Positions 37,842-46,375 of a DNA stretch of 53,381 nt are shown one piece after another. Location of the stretch: contig PGEI01000010.1 in assembly GCA_002894305.1 (NCBI GenBank), positions 1-53,381 of the forward strand, in the 5' to 3' direction. Each line of letters starts with the position of its first letter. The first letter of the stretch is position 1. The notes under the pieces were generated by a model, which was not told the DNA's origin, made no database searches, and saw only the letters and a list, made by a program, of their open reading frames with translations. Position numbers and translations under genes: made by a program. The DNA comes from Comamonadaceae bacterium CD01. GTDB taxonomy: Bacteria > Pseudomonadota > Gammaproteobacteria > Burkholderiales > Burkholderiaceae_C.

Positions 37842-38858
37842 TCAGGCTGCCAGTGGTGCCGGCGCCGGCGCGGTGCGTGCAATTGCCATGACCTCGCGGG
37901 CGCCCAAGTGCTTGAGGCGGTGGTCGCTCCACACCTGGCGCCAGCGGCGCGCGCCGGCCAGGCCGTGGCGCAGGCCCAGCATGTGGCGGGCCACCGCGTA
38001 CCAGTGCGTGCCGTGCTCGGCGGCCTCGCGCTCCATGTAGTCCACCATGGCTTCTTCCACCTGTTCGCGGGTGAGGGCGTTGGGCGCGGCGCCAAAGAAG
38101 GCCTCGTCCCAGCGCGCCAGCCACCAGGGGTTGTGGTAGGCCTCGCGGCCCACCATCACGCCGTCGAGCTGCGTCAGCTGCGCGTGCACCGCGGCGTCGT
38201 CCTTGATACCGCCGTTGACCGCAATCGTCAGCAGGGGAAAGTCGGCCTTCAGGCGCGCCGCAACGTCGTAGCGCAGCGGCGGGATCTCGCGGTTCTCCTT
38301 TGGGCTCAGGCCCTTGAGCCAGGCGCTGCGCGCATGCGCGATGAACACCTTGCAGCCCGCCTGCGCGACGGTGCCGACGAAGTCGCGCACAAAGCCATAG
38401 TCCTCGACCTGGTCGATGCCGATGCGGTGCTTGACGGTGACCGGCACGCCGACCGCGTCGACCATGGCCTTGACGCAGTCGGCCACCAGCTGGGGTTCGC
38501 GCATCAGGCAGGCGCCAAAGGCGCCGCGCTGCACGCGTTCGCTGGGGCAGCCGCAGTTCAGGTTGATCTCGTCATAGCCCCAGTCCTGGCCCAGTCGGGC
38601 CGCGCGGGCCAGGTCGTGCGGCTCACTGCCGCCCAGCTGCAGCGCTAGCGGGTGCTCGGCCGTGCCAAAGCGCAGGTGGCGCGCCACGTCGCCGTGCAGC
38701 AGTGCGCCGGTGGTCACCATCTCGGTGTAGAGCAGGGCGCGCTGCGACAGCAGGCGGTGCAGGTAGCGGCAGTGGCGGTCGGTCCAATCGAGCATCGGCG
38801 CCACGGACAGGCGCCAGGGGGAGTGCGGCGCCGGCTGCGCCTGGGGTTGTGCGGGCAT
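37842..38858 (-). CDS. dusA: tRNA-dihydrouridine(20/20a) synthase
   Basis: A 338-residue FMN enzyme that reduces U20/U20a in the tRNA D-loop. WRLSVAPMLDWTDRHCRYLHRLLS, NLNCGCPSERVQRGAFGACLM (catalytic Cys), VTVKHRIGIDQ, FIAHARSAWLKGLSPKENRE and VNGGIKD match DusA rather than DusB/DusC. ATG 38858 gives the normal N-terminus. It lies 56 bp downstream of recD on the same strand. Confidence 0.95.
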   Translation of the reverse strand: MPAQPQAQPAPHSPWRLSVAPMLDWTDRHCRYLHRLLSQRALLYTEMVTTGALLHGDVARHLRFGTAEHPLALQLGGSEPHDLARAARLGQDWGYDEINLNCGCPSERVQRGAFGACLMREPQLVADCVKAMVDAVGVPVTVKHRIGIDQVEDYGFVRDFVGTVAQAGCKVFIAHARSAWLKGLSPKENREIPPLRYDVAARLKADFPLLTIAVNGGIKDDAAVHAQLTQLDGVMVGREAYHNPWWLARWDEAFFGAAPNALTREQVEEAMVDYMEREAAEHGTHWYAVARHMLGLRHGLAGARRWRQVWSDHRLKHLGAREVMAIARTAPAPAPLAA

Positions 38859-38914
38859 GGCCCGATTGTCCCCTGTGCCATGGCCGCCGGCGCCGTGCCG
38901 GGTTTTTGGCGGCG

Positions 38915-41035
38915 TCAGCGACGCAGCAGCCGCGCCAGGCCGCTGGCGCGCTGGGTGGGGCGCTCGATGGCCTGGGCCAGCAGGCCGGCGTGCTGCTCGA
39001 CCAGCGTGAACGCCTGCCGCGCGCGGGTGATGCCGGTGTAGACCAGTTCGCGCGCGAGCAGCTGGCCGGCGCTGGCGGGCAGCACCAGTGCGGCGTGGGC
39101 AAATTCCGAGCCCTGGCTTTTGTGCACCGTCATTGCGAACGCGGTCTGCACCTGTGCCAACCGCGCCACACCGACCGAGCGCAGTTGCTCGCCCTGCAGA
39201 AAGTACACGCGCAGCGCGTGGTCGGGCGCGGCGCCGGGCAGGGCGATGCCGATGTCGCCGTTGAACACGCCCAGCTGCGGCTCGTTGCGCGTGACCATGA
39301 CCGGGCGCCCGGCGTACCAGCTGCCGCCCGTCTGGGCGATGACGCCGGCGTGCGCCAGCGCCTGCTCGATCGCGCGGTTCAGGCCCTGCACGCCCCAGTC
39401 TCCCTCGCGCACCGCGCACAGCAGGCGAAAGCGCTCGAAGGCGCGCAGCACGTTGGCGGCCCAGGCGGCGTGCGCCGCTTCAAAGCCGTCCTGCCCGGCA
39501 CTGGCGCGCAGCGGTTGCCAGCGCGCAAGCGCCTGCGCGTAGCCGCCATAGCTGGGTGTGCCGGCGCGCCCGGGCCAGGCCAGCTGCACTGCCTGTGCGG
39601 GCGTGCCGCCCTGGCGCAGCGCGACCTCGCCACTGTCCCCACCACCTCGGCCACGCTGCAGCAGCGCGCCGGCGGCGGCTGCATCGCCCTCGTTGACCGC
39701 CTGCGCCAGCTGGCCGATGGGGCCGCCAAAGCGGCGGCTGGCGCGCAGCATCACGGTGTGCTGCGCCAGCGGATCGGGCGTGGCGCCAGTGGCCAGGAAT
39801 TGCGGCGCGAGGATCTCGCCCGTCAGGTCGGCAATCCACTGCGCGGTGGCCGGGGCGTAGCGGCCGGCCTCGGCGCCGCGGCACAGGTCGCCAAGCACGG
39901 CGCCGGCCTCGACCGAGGCGAGCTGATCCTTGTCGCCCAGCAGCACCAGGCGCGCACTGGCGGGCAGCGCGGCCAGCAGTGCGGCCATCATCTCCAGGTG
40001 CACCATCGACGCTTCGTCGACGATCAGCACGTCGACTTCCAGCGGGTTGCCCGCATGGTGGCTGAAGTGGCGCGTGCCGGCGCGCGCGCCCAGCAGCGCG
40101 TGCAGCGTGCGCGCCGCGCCGGTGCGTTCGACCAGCGCGCCCAGATCCAGCGCGCTGCCCACGCTGTGCTGCAGCGCGCCCAGCGCCTCGTCGATGGACT
40201 GCTTCAGCCGCGCAGCCGCCTTGCCGGTGGGCGCGGCCAGCGCCACGCGCAGCTGGTCGGGCTGGGCGGCGGTGGCAAACAGCAGCGCCAGCAGGCGCGC
40301 GGCGGTATAGGTCTTGCCGGTGCCCGGGCCGCCGGTGATCAGCGTCAGCTGCCCGCGCAGCGCCAGCGCGCAGGCGATTTTCTGCCAGTCGGGCGCGGCG
40401 TCCGGCGTCGGCGCGAAAAAGCGCTCCAGCCAGCCGCGCGCGGCCCCGATGTCGACGGGCGCGGCCGGCGTGGCGCTGCTGAGGGCGGTGATGTGGCGTG
40501 CCACCGCCTGCTCGTGCAGCCAGTAGCGGCGCAGGTACAGCAGCGGCGCGCTGCCTGCGGCGTCGACCAGCACCAGCGGCTGGCCGGCGTCGTCGTCCAG
40601 TGGCGTGCCGTCGCTGGTGGCGGTGCGCACCCAGGGGCAGGCGGTGAGCGCCTGCAGCCAGCCGGGCAGGCTGGCGGGCAGCTGCGCCCACAGCGCATCG
40701 ACCGCGTCGGCATGCTCGGGTGGCCAGGCCAGCGTGGCCAGCGGCGACTGAAGCAATGGCGCCAGCGGCAGGCAGCTGTGGCCGCGCCCTTCCATCTGCG
40801 CCAGCAGCGCGGCGGCCAGCAGCGCGCAGGGCGGGCTGTCTGCGTGCTGCTCGTGCAGCAGCGCGGCGAGCGCGGTGTCGATATGGCGCAGCAGGCCGGC
40901 GTCGGTCCACTGGCGCAGCAATGCAAGCAGCGCGTCGCCGGTCAGCGGCGCGGCGGGCGGCGGTGCATCGTCCGCAGTGAGTGCGGCGAACAGGTCGCCG
41001 GTGGCGCTGTCGCGTACGGCGCGCGGCGGGCTCAT
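38915..41035 (-). CDS. recD: Exodeoxyribonuclease V subunit alpha (RecD)
   Basis: A 706-residue 5'-3' SF1B helicase of the RecBCD double-strand-break repair enzyme. Walker A ITGGPGTGKTYTAARLLAL at ~235, VALAAPTGKAAARL, VDVLIVDEASMVHLEMM (Walker B), LVLLGDKDQLASVEAGAVLGD and late FAMTVHKSQGSEF and ELVYTGITRAR helicase motifs are intact. Length is somewhat above E. coli RecD (608), with Gly/Ala-rich loops. The ATG overlaps the recB stop (ATGA), so translation is coupled. Confidence 0.95.
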   Translation of the reverse strand: MSPPRAVRDSATGDLFAALTADDAPPPAAPLTGDALLALLRQWTDAGLLRHIDTALAALLHEQHADSPPCALLAAALLAQMEGRGHSCLPLAPLLQSPLATLAWPPEHADAVDALWAQLPASLPGWLQALTACPWVRTATSDGTPLDDDAGQPLVLVDAAGSAPLLYLRRYWLHEQAVARHITALSSATPAAPVDIGAARGWLERFFAPTPDAAPDWQKIACALALRGQLTLITGGPGTGKTYTAARLLALLFATAAQPDQLRVALAAPTGKAAARLKQSIDEALGALQHSVGSALDLGALVERTGAARTLHALLGARAGTRHFSHHAGNPLEVDVLIVDEASMVHLEMMAALLAALPASARLVLLGDKDQLASVEAGAVLGDLCRGAEAGRYAPATAQWIADLTGEILAPQFLATGATPDPLAQHTVMLRASRRFGGPIGQLAQAVNEGDAAAAGALLQRGRGGGDSGEVALRQGGTPAQAVQLAWPGRAGTPSYGGYAQALARWQPLRASAGQDGFEAAHAAWAANVLRAFERFRLLCAVREGDWGVQGLNRAIEQALAHAGVIAQTGGSWYAGRPVMVTRNEPQLGVFNGDIGIALPGAAPDHALRVYFLQGEQLRSVGVARLAQVQTAFAMTVHKSQGSEFAHAALVLPASAGQLLARELVYTGITRARQAFTLVEQHAGLLAQAIERPTQRASGLARLLRR

Positions 41036-44000
41036 GCCAGTGCCTCCGGCTGGGTGGATTCCATCAGCGCCTGCAGCTCGTTCAAGAGCGCCAGAGGCGG
41101 CGCCAGCAGGTGCACGCCGGCGGCGGCGCTGTCGATGCCGCGCAGAAAGTAGTACAGCGCGCCGCCCAGTTGCGCCGCCGGGTCGTAGGCGCTGCCCAGG
41201 CGCTGGCCCAGCAGGCGGTGCAGCGCCAGCAGGTAGAACGCGGCCTGCACGTCGTAGCGGTGCGTCAGCATGGCCTGCGCCAGCGCGTCGGCGCCGTAGG
41301 CGGCGGCGTCCGCTCCCAGGCGGTTGCTTTTGTAGTCCAGCACCCAGTAGCGCCCCTGGTGGGCAAACACCAGGTCGGCAAAGCCCATCAGCATGCCGTG
41401 CAGGCTGCGCTCGGGCAGCGGCGGGCGTTCCTGCCCGGGCAGGATGTGCGCGCGGCACAGCGCGTCCACCCGGGCGGCGGGCAGCTGCTGCACAGGCATC
41501 CAGAACTCCATTTCGGCCAGGCGCTGGTGGGCGCCGCCCTGGGCCAGCTGGACGAGCGAGGCGTCCACGCCGGGCAGGCGCTGGTGCGCCGCGGCGGCCA
41601 GCCAGGCCAGCGCGTCCTGCGCGCGCGGGCCGTGCCCGGCACGCTCGCAGCGGCGCAAGAGCGCGGCGGCCAGTGGGTCATCTGCCGCGGGCTGCTGCGC
41701 CAGGGCAAAGCCTTCGTCGCTGAGCCACTGCAGCTGTTCGTGCAGAAAGTTGCCGACCAGCGGTCCGCCGGGAAAGCGGTGCCAGGGCGCGAGGGTGGTG
41801 GCTCGCGTGGCACCGGGCAGCGCGGTGTCGACGGGCTGCTGGCTGGCCGGCTCGTCGTCGGCGGGGCGCGGGGTGGCCAGGCCGTGCAATGCGGGCGCGT
41901 CGGGCAGATCGGGTAGATCAGGCAGATCGGGCAGTGGGTCGCTGGCGGCCTGGGGCGGGCTCTCAAGCGGGGAGAGGTCGCGCACCAGCGCCGAGAAGCT
42001 GCCTATGCCCCAGCGCCGGTCGAACTGCGCGCGGTAGGGTGGCGCGGCGTGCAGCGCCGGCTGCCCCTGCGGCGCGGGCAGGCGGGTGAGCGCCACCTGT
42101 TCGGGCGCCCGCTCGCAGCGGCTGGCGGGCTGGCCGGCGCACCAGGCTTGCAGCCGCTGCCACCAGGCGGCGCCGTCCAGAGGCGTGTCGCCGCCCAGCA
42201 GATAGCCCCAGGCGGTCATTTGGTTGATGCAGGCCTTGCCGTTGCCGTGGCGCAGCGGCCCGGCGCCCAGCCACAGCGCGTGGCGCGCGCGGGTCAGCGC
42301 CACGTACAGCAGGCGCAGGTCTTCGCGCAGGCGCTCCTCGTCGGCCTGGGCCAGCTCGGCGTCGCTGTAGTCCAGCCGCAGCAGGTGGCCGCCACCCGGT
42401 TGGGGCAATTTGAGCAGCGCGGTGTTGCGCCGCTGGCGCGGCTGGTAGCCGACGGCGAACGGCAGGCACACCAGCGGGTATTCCAGGCCCTTGCTCTTGT
42501 GGATGGTGACGACCTGCACCAGGTCGGCGTCGCTCTCCAGGCGCAGCACCTGCTCGTCGCTGTCGCCGCCGGGGCTGTCGATCTGCCCGGCCAGCCAGCG
42601 GATCAGCGCGTGCTCGCCGTCCAGGTCGGCGCTGGCGTTCTGCAGCAGCTCGGCCAGGTGCAGCACGTTGGTCAGGCGCCGCTCGCCGGCGGCGTCCGCG
42701 TCCTGCAGCCAGCGTGCGGGCAGTTGCAGGCGGTGCAGGCTGTGGCGCAGCATGGCAAGGATGCCCTGGCGCTGCCACGCGCCGTGCAGCTGGCGCAGCA
42801 GCTCGCTCCAGCCGTCCAGCGCCTGGTCGTCGTGGGCCAGCTGCTCAAGCGTGGCCAGCGCCAGGCCGACCAGCGGCGTGGCAAGTGCCGCTCGCAGGTG
42901 GCGGGTGTTCAGCGGGTCGGCCACGGCGCGCAGCCACAGCAGCAGGTCGCGCGCCTCGCCGCTGGTGAAGACCGATTCGCGGTCGGACAGGTAGACCGAT
43001 GCCACGCCGCGGCGCTGCAGCTCGCGGCGCACCGCGTCGGCCTCGCTCTTCTTGCGCACCAGGATGGCGATGTCGCCGGCCTTCAGGCGGGTGAAGCCGT
43101 GTCCGGGGCGGTCGAATCCGGTGGTTGCGTCGCCCAGCCACTGCACGATCTGCTCGGCGCAGCACTGGGCCAGGTGGGGCTGCAGCGCCTGGGCGGAAAG
43201 CGGCTCGTCGCCCGGCCCGGCGTGCCAGACGGTGTGCAGCGCCGGCTGCGCGCTGCCCTGGGCGACGAAGCGCTCGGCGCGGCCGGCGGCGGCCACGCCG
43301 GTGAACGGCACCGGGTCGTCCTGCTCGGCGGCGCCGGTGCTTGCAGAGCGGAAGCGAAACGCTCCGCTGCCGGCGCGCTGCTCGGCCTGGTCGAACCAGT
43401 GGTTGATGGCCTGCACCAGCGCGCCGCTGGAGCGGTAGTTGGTGCCCAGCATATAGTGGCGCCCGGCGGTGGCGCGGCGCGCCTGCAGGTAGCTGTAGAT
43501 GTCGGCGCCGCGAAAGCCGTAGATCGACTGCTTTGGGTCGCCGATCAGCAGCAGCGCGCTTGCCGTGTCGTTGTCCGCGCTGCGGTAGATCTGGTCGAAC
43601 AAAAGGTATTGCGCGGGCGAGGTGTCCTGGAACTCGTCGACCAGCGCCACCGGGTACTGCGCCAGGATGGACGCGCGCAGGCTAGGGCCGCGCGCGCCGG
43701 CCAGCGCCGCGTTCAGGCGGTCGAGCATGTCGGCAAAGCCGAAGGTGCCGGCCTGGCGCTTGAGCCAGCGCAGGCGCTGCTGCACGTGCACGGCCGCGTG
43801 CAGGCGCAGCGCGGTGCCGGCGCCGGGCAGCTCGCGCAGCGCGTCCAGCAGGTCGGCCAGTGCCTGCGACTCTTGAGGCAGGGGCGCGGGCGGCGCGCCT
43901 TTGTATGCATCCAGCAGGCCGTCGGGCGTGAGGCGGGTGGCGCCGGTGCCAAGCGCCTCTTGCAGCGCGTCGTGGGGCTGCGCGGCCCAGTCGCTGAGCA

Positions 44001-44829
44001 GCTGCAGCCAGCGCCCGGTGTTGGCGGGGCGCAGCTTGCTGGCCGTCCAGGCGGCGGCGTTGTGCGCCAGCTGGCCGGCCAGCCAGCCCTGTAGTTGCTG
44101 GGCGCGCTCCTGCCAGCCGCTGGCCAGTTGCAGCAACTGCTGCTGGCGCTGCGCCTGGGCCTGCTCCAGCACCTGGGCCGCGCAGCCCTGGCCCAGCGCG
44201 GGGTCCAGCGGTTCGTCGCTCAGCGCCGCCATGTCGGCCACCAGCGCTTCCACCGTCGGCCAGACCTGCAGCAGCGCGTCCAGCGCGCTGCCTGCGAGCG
44301 GGTAGACCTGCTGGCGCCAGTAGTCCTGCGCGGCTTCGGTGCGCCGCTGGCGCTCGTCGGCCTCCAGCGTCTCGTCGAACAGGTTGCCGCTGTCGAAGGC
44401 GTGCTCGCGCAGCATGCGCTGGCACCAGGCGTCGATGGTGTGGATGGCCGCGTCGTCCATGGATTCGGCAGCCAGCTGAAGGCGCCAGGCGCCGGCCTCG
44501 CGCTCGGCAGGGTCGGCGTGGTCGGCCAGCAGTCCCTGCAGCACGGCGTCGCCGTCGGGCACGGGCGCCTCGCCGCGAAAGCAGGCCAGCGCCTGCACCA
44601 GCCGCGCGCGGATGCGCTCGGTCAACTCGCGCGTGGCCGCGCGCGTGAAGGTCATCACCAGGATGTCCTGCGGCAGCAGTGGGCGGGCAAAGGCGTTCTC
44701 GCCACCGTGGCCCAGCACCAGGCGCAGGTAGAGCGCGGCAATCGTCCAGGTCTTGCCGGTGCCGGCGCTGGCCTCGATCAGCCGGCTGCCGCGCAAAGGG
44801 AAGGCGAGGGCATCCAGGGGTTGGTTCAT
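41032..44829 (-). CDS. recB: Exodeoxyribonuclease V subunit beta (RecB)
   Basis: A 1265-residue RecB: 3'-5' UvrD-type helicase plus C-terminal nuclease. LIEASAGTGKTWTIAALYLRL (motif I), VMTFTRAATRELTERI (Ia), VALVDEFQDTSPAQYLLFD (II), ALLLIGDPKQSIYGFRGADI (III), VTIHKSKGLEYPLV (V) and LLYVALTRARHALWLG (VI). The nuclease domain has MGFADLVFAHQGRYWVLDYKSN with the catalytic Asp and Lys. All motifs look functional. In relatives recC usually sits directly upstream; here the upstream gene is an SPFH-family gene, so recC is not adjacent. Confidence 0.96.
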   Translation of the reverse strand: MNQPLDALAFPLRGSRLIEASAGTGKTWTIAALYLRLVLGHGGENAFARPLLPQDILVMTFTRAATRELTERIRARLVQALACFRGEAPVPDGDAVLQGLLADHADPAEREAGAWRLQLAAESMDDAAIHTIDAWCQRMLREHAFDSGNLFDETLEADERQRRTEAAQDYWRQQVYPLAGSALDALLQVWPTVEALVADMAALSDEPLDPALGQGCAAQVLEQAQAQRQQQLLQLASGWQERAQQLQGWLAGQLAHNAAAWTASKLRPANTGRWLQLLSDWAAQPHDALQEALGTGATRLTPDGLLDAYKGAPPAPLPQESQALADLLDALRELPGAGTALRLHAAVHVQQRLRWLKRQAGTFGFADMLDRLNAALAGARGPSLRASILAQYPVALVDEFQDTSPAQYLLFDQIYRSADNDTASALLLIGDPKQSIYGFRGADIYSYLQARRATAGRHYMLGTNYRSSGALVQAINHWFDQAEQRAGSGAFRFRSASTGAAEQDDPVPFTGVAAAGRAERFVAQGSAQPALHTVWHAGPGDEPLSAQALQPHLAQCCAEQIVQWLGDATTGFDRPGHGFTRLKAGDIAILVRKKSEADAVRRELQRRGVASVYLSDRESVFTSGEARDLLLWLRAVADPLNTRHLRAALATPLVGLALATLEQLAHDDQALDGWSELLRQLHGAWQRQGILAMLRHSLHRLQLPARWLQDADAAGERRLTNVLHLAELLQNASADLDGEHALIRWLAGQIDSPGGDSDEQVLRLESDADLVQVVTIHKSKGLEYPLVCLPFAVGYQPRQRRNTALLKLPQPGGGHLLRLDYSDAELAQADEERLREDLRLLYVALTRARHALWLGAGPLRHGNGKACINQMTAWGYLLGGDTPLDGAAWWQRLQAWCAGQPASRCERAPEQVALTRLPAPQGQPALHAAPPYRAQFDRRWGIGSFSALVRDLSPLESPPQAASDPLPDLPDLPDLPDAPALHGLATPRPADDEPASQQPVDTALPGATRATTLAPWHRFPGGPLVGNFLHEQLQWLSDEGFALAQQPAADDPLAAALLRRCERAGHGPRAQDALAWLAAAAHQRLPGVDASLVQLAQGGAHQRLAEMEFWMPVQQLPAARVDALCRAHILPGQERPPLPERSLHGMLMGFADLVFAHQGRYWVLDYKSNRLGADAAAYGADALAQAMLTHRYDVQAAFYLLALHRLLGQRLGSAYDPAAQLGGALYYFLRGIDSAAAGVHLLAPPLALLNELQALMESTQPEALA

Positions 44830-44848
44830 GCGCGTTGCGCGGCGGGCA

Positions 44849-45760
44849 TCACTTCTGGTTGGTCTGGATCATCTTCATTGCCGAGCTGACCAGCGCCGAC
44901 ACCTCGGTCATGTTGCTGGGCACGATCAGCGTGGTGGTCGCGTCGGCGGCCACCTTGCTGTAGGCGTCGACCGCCTTTTCGGCCACCTTCAGTTGCACGG
45001 CCTGGCTGCCGCCGGGCAGCTCGATGGCCTGGGCCACGCGGGCGATGGCGCGCGCCGTGGCCTCGGCCACGGCCAGAATGGCCGATGCCTCGCCCTGGGC
45101 CTTGTTGATCTGCGCCTGCTGCTCGCCCTCGGAGCGGGCGATGGCGGCCTGCTTCTGGCCGTCGGCCAGGTTGATCTCTTCCTGGCGCTTGCCCTCCGAC
45201 GTGGCGATGACGGCGCGCTTCTCGCGCTCGGCGGTGATCTGCGCCTGCATCGCGCGCAGGATCTCGGCCGGCGGGGTCAAGTCCTTGATCTCGTAGCGCA
45301 GCACCTTGACGCCCCAGTTCAGCGCCGCTTCGTCGATGGCGGCGACCACCTGGGCGTTGATGATGTCGCGCTCCTCGAAGGTCTTGTCCAGCTCCATCTT
45401 GCCGATGACGCTGCGCAGCGTCGTCTGCGCCAGCTGGGTGACCGCGACGACGTAGTTGCTGGAGCCGTAGCTGGCGCGCATCGGGTCGGTGACCTGGAAG
45501 TACAGCACGCCGTCGACTTGCAGCTGCGTGTTGTCGCGCGTGATGCAGACCTGGCTGGGCACGTCCAGCGGAATTTCCTTCAGGCTGTGCTTGTAGGCGA
45601 TGCGGTCGATGAAGGGAATGATGATCTTCATGCCCGGCGCGAGCGTGCCGGCGTACTTGCCCAGGCGCTCCTTGACCCAGGCGTTTTGCTGCGGGACGAT
45701 CTTGACCGCGCGCGTGATGAACAGCACGGCAATGACGACGATGACGATGGCGACTTCCAT
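44849..45760 (-). CDS. SPFH/stomatin family membrane protein (QmcA-like)
   Basis: A 303-residue protein with one N-terminal membrane anchor (MEVAIVIVVIAVLFITRAV), then an SPFH/band 7 domain (VPQQNAWVKERLGKYAGTLAPG, LDVPSQVCITRDNTQLQVDGVLYFQV) and a long coiled-coil with ERE, EGKRQEE and EGEQQAQ phrases. Related to E. coli QmcA, which forms large membrane microdomain cages and modulates FtsH-type proteases. It follows an NfeD-type gene by 43 bp, a conserved functional pair. ATG 45760 gives the anchor directly. Confidence 0.93.
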   Translation of the reverse strand: MEVAIVIVVIAVLFITRAVKIVPQQNAWVKERLGKYAGTLAPGMKIIIPFIDRIAYKHSLKEIPLDVPSQVCITRDNTQLQVDGVLYFQVTDPMRASYGSSNYVVAVTQLAQTTLRSVIGKMELDKTFEERDIINAQVVAAIDEAALNWGVKVLRYEIKDLTPPAEILRAMQAQITAEREKRAVIATSEGKRQEEINLADGQKQAAIARSEGEQQAQINKAQGEASAILAVAEATARAIARVAQAIELPGGSQAVQLKVAEKAVDAYSKVAADATTTLIVPSNMTEVSALVSSAMKMIQTNQK

Positions 45761-45803
45761 GGATTTGCTTTCTCGGGAATGGGTAAACGGGGTGAGGCGA
45801 GGG

Positions 45804-46235
45804 TTACAGCGGCTCGACCAGCAGGCGGCTGCCGACGAGCTCGACGACGCGGTGCGAACCGGGTGTGGGCGTGGTGCCGGGGGCGAGGATGGCCGTCCAG
45901 TTGGCACCGCGGTAGCGTACCTGGGCCGTGCCGTCGGCGCTCCAGGCGTCGATCTGCACGGTCTCGCCCACGTCCAGGTTGACGCTGCGCTCGGAGCGCG
46001 GCGACGGGTCGCCCGGGCGGGCACGACGCACATAGTAGGTGGCCAGCACCGCCACCGAGCCCACGACCGCGGCGGTTGCCATCTGCATGCTGCTGGACAG
46101 GCCGAAGTGCGCGGCCACGGCGCCAGCGGCCAGGCCGATGGCCAGCATCAGCAGGTAAAAAGTGCCGGTGATGAGCTCGGCTGCGACCGCGAAGCCGGCC
46201 AGCAGCCACCAGATGTTGGATGCGTCCATGTCCAC
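45804..46235 (-). CDS. NfeD family membrane protein
   Basis: A 143-residue protein with two or three N-terminal membrane helices (WWLLAGFAVAAELITGTFYLLM, LAIGLAAGAVAAHFG, MATAAVVGSVAVLATYY) and a C-terminal OB-fold soluble domain (NLDVGETVQIDAWSADGTAQVRYRGANW). This is the short NfeD (YbbK/YbbJ-type) partner of SPFH proteins. It heads the unit with the stomatin-like gene and is divergent from the decarboxylase gene. Confidence 0.9.
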   Translation of the reverse strand: MDMDASNIWWLLAGFAVAAELITGTFYLLMLAIGLAAGAVAAHFGLSSSMQMATAAVVGSVAVLATYYVRRARPGDPSPRSERSVNLDVGETVQIDAWSADGTAQVRYRGANWTAILAPGTTPTPGSHRVVELVGSRLLVEPL

Positions 46236-46375
46236 CAGAGTCCCTCCTTATCGAATGTTGTGGCCAATCGCGATTCTGGGCCAAATACACGGGTACGCGT
46301 GTCAGGCCCCTGGATTCTTTCTTACACTTCGCGCCTGTCTGTTTTTAGCTTGATCGCTTGCCCGGGAGGCTGCGC

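Noticed and set aside
42049-44094. Long open frame antisense to recB
   Set aside because: RecB motifs on the minus strand are complete; the plus frame has only low-complexity shadow composition.
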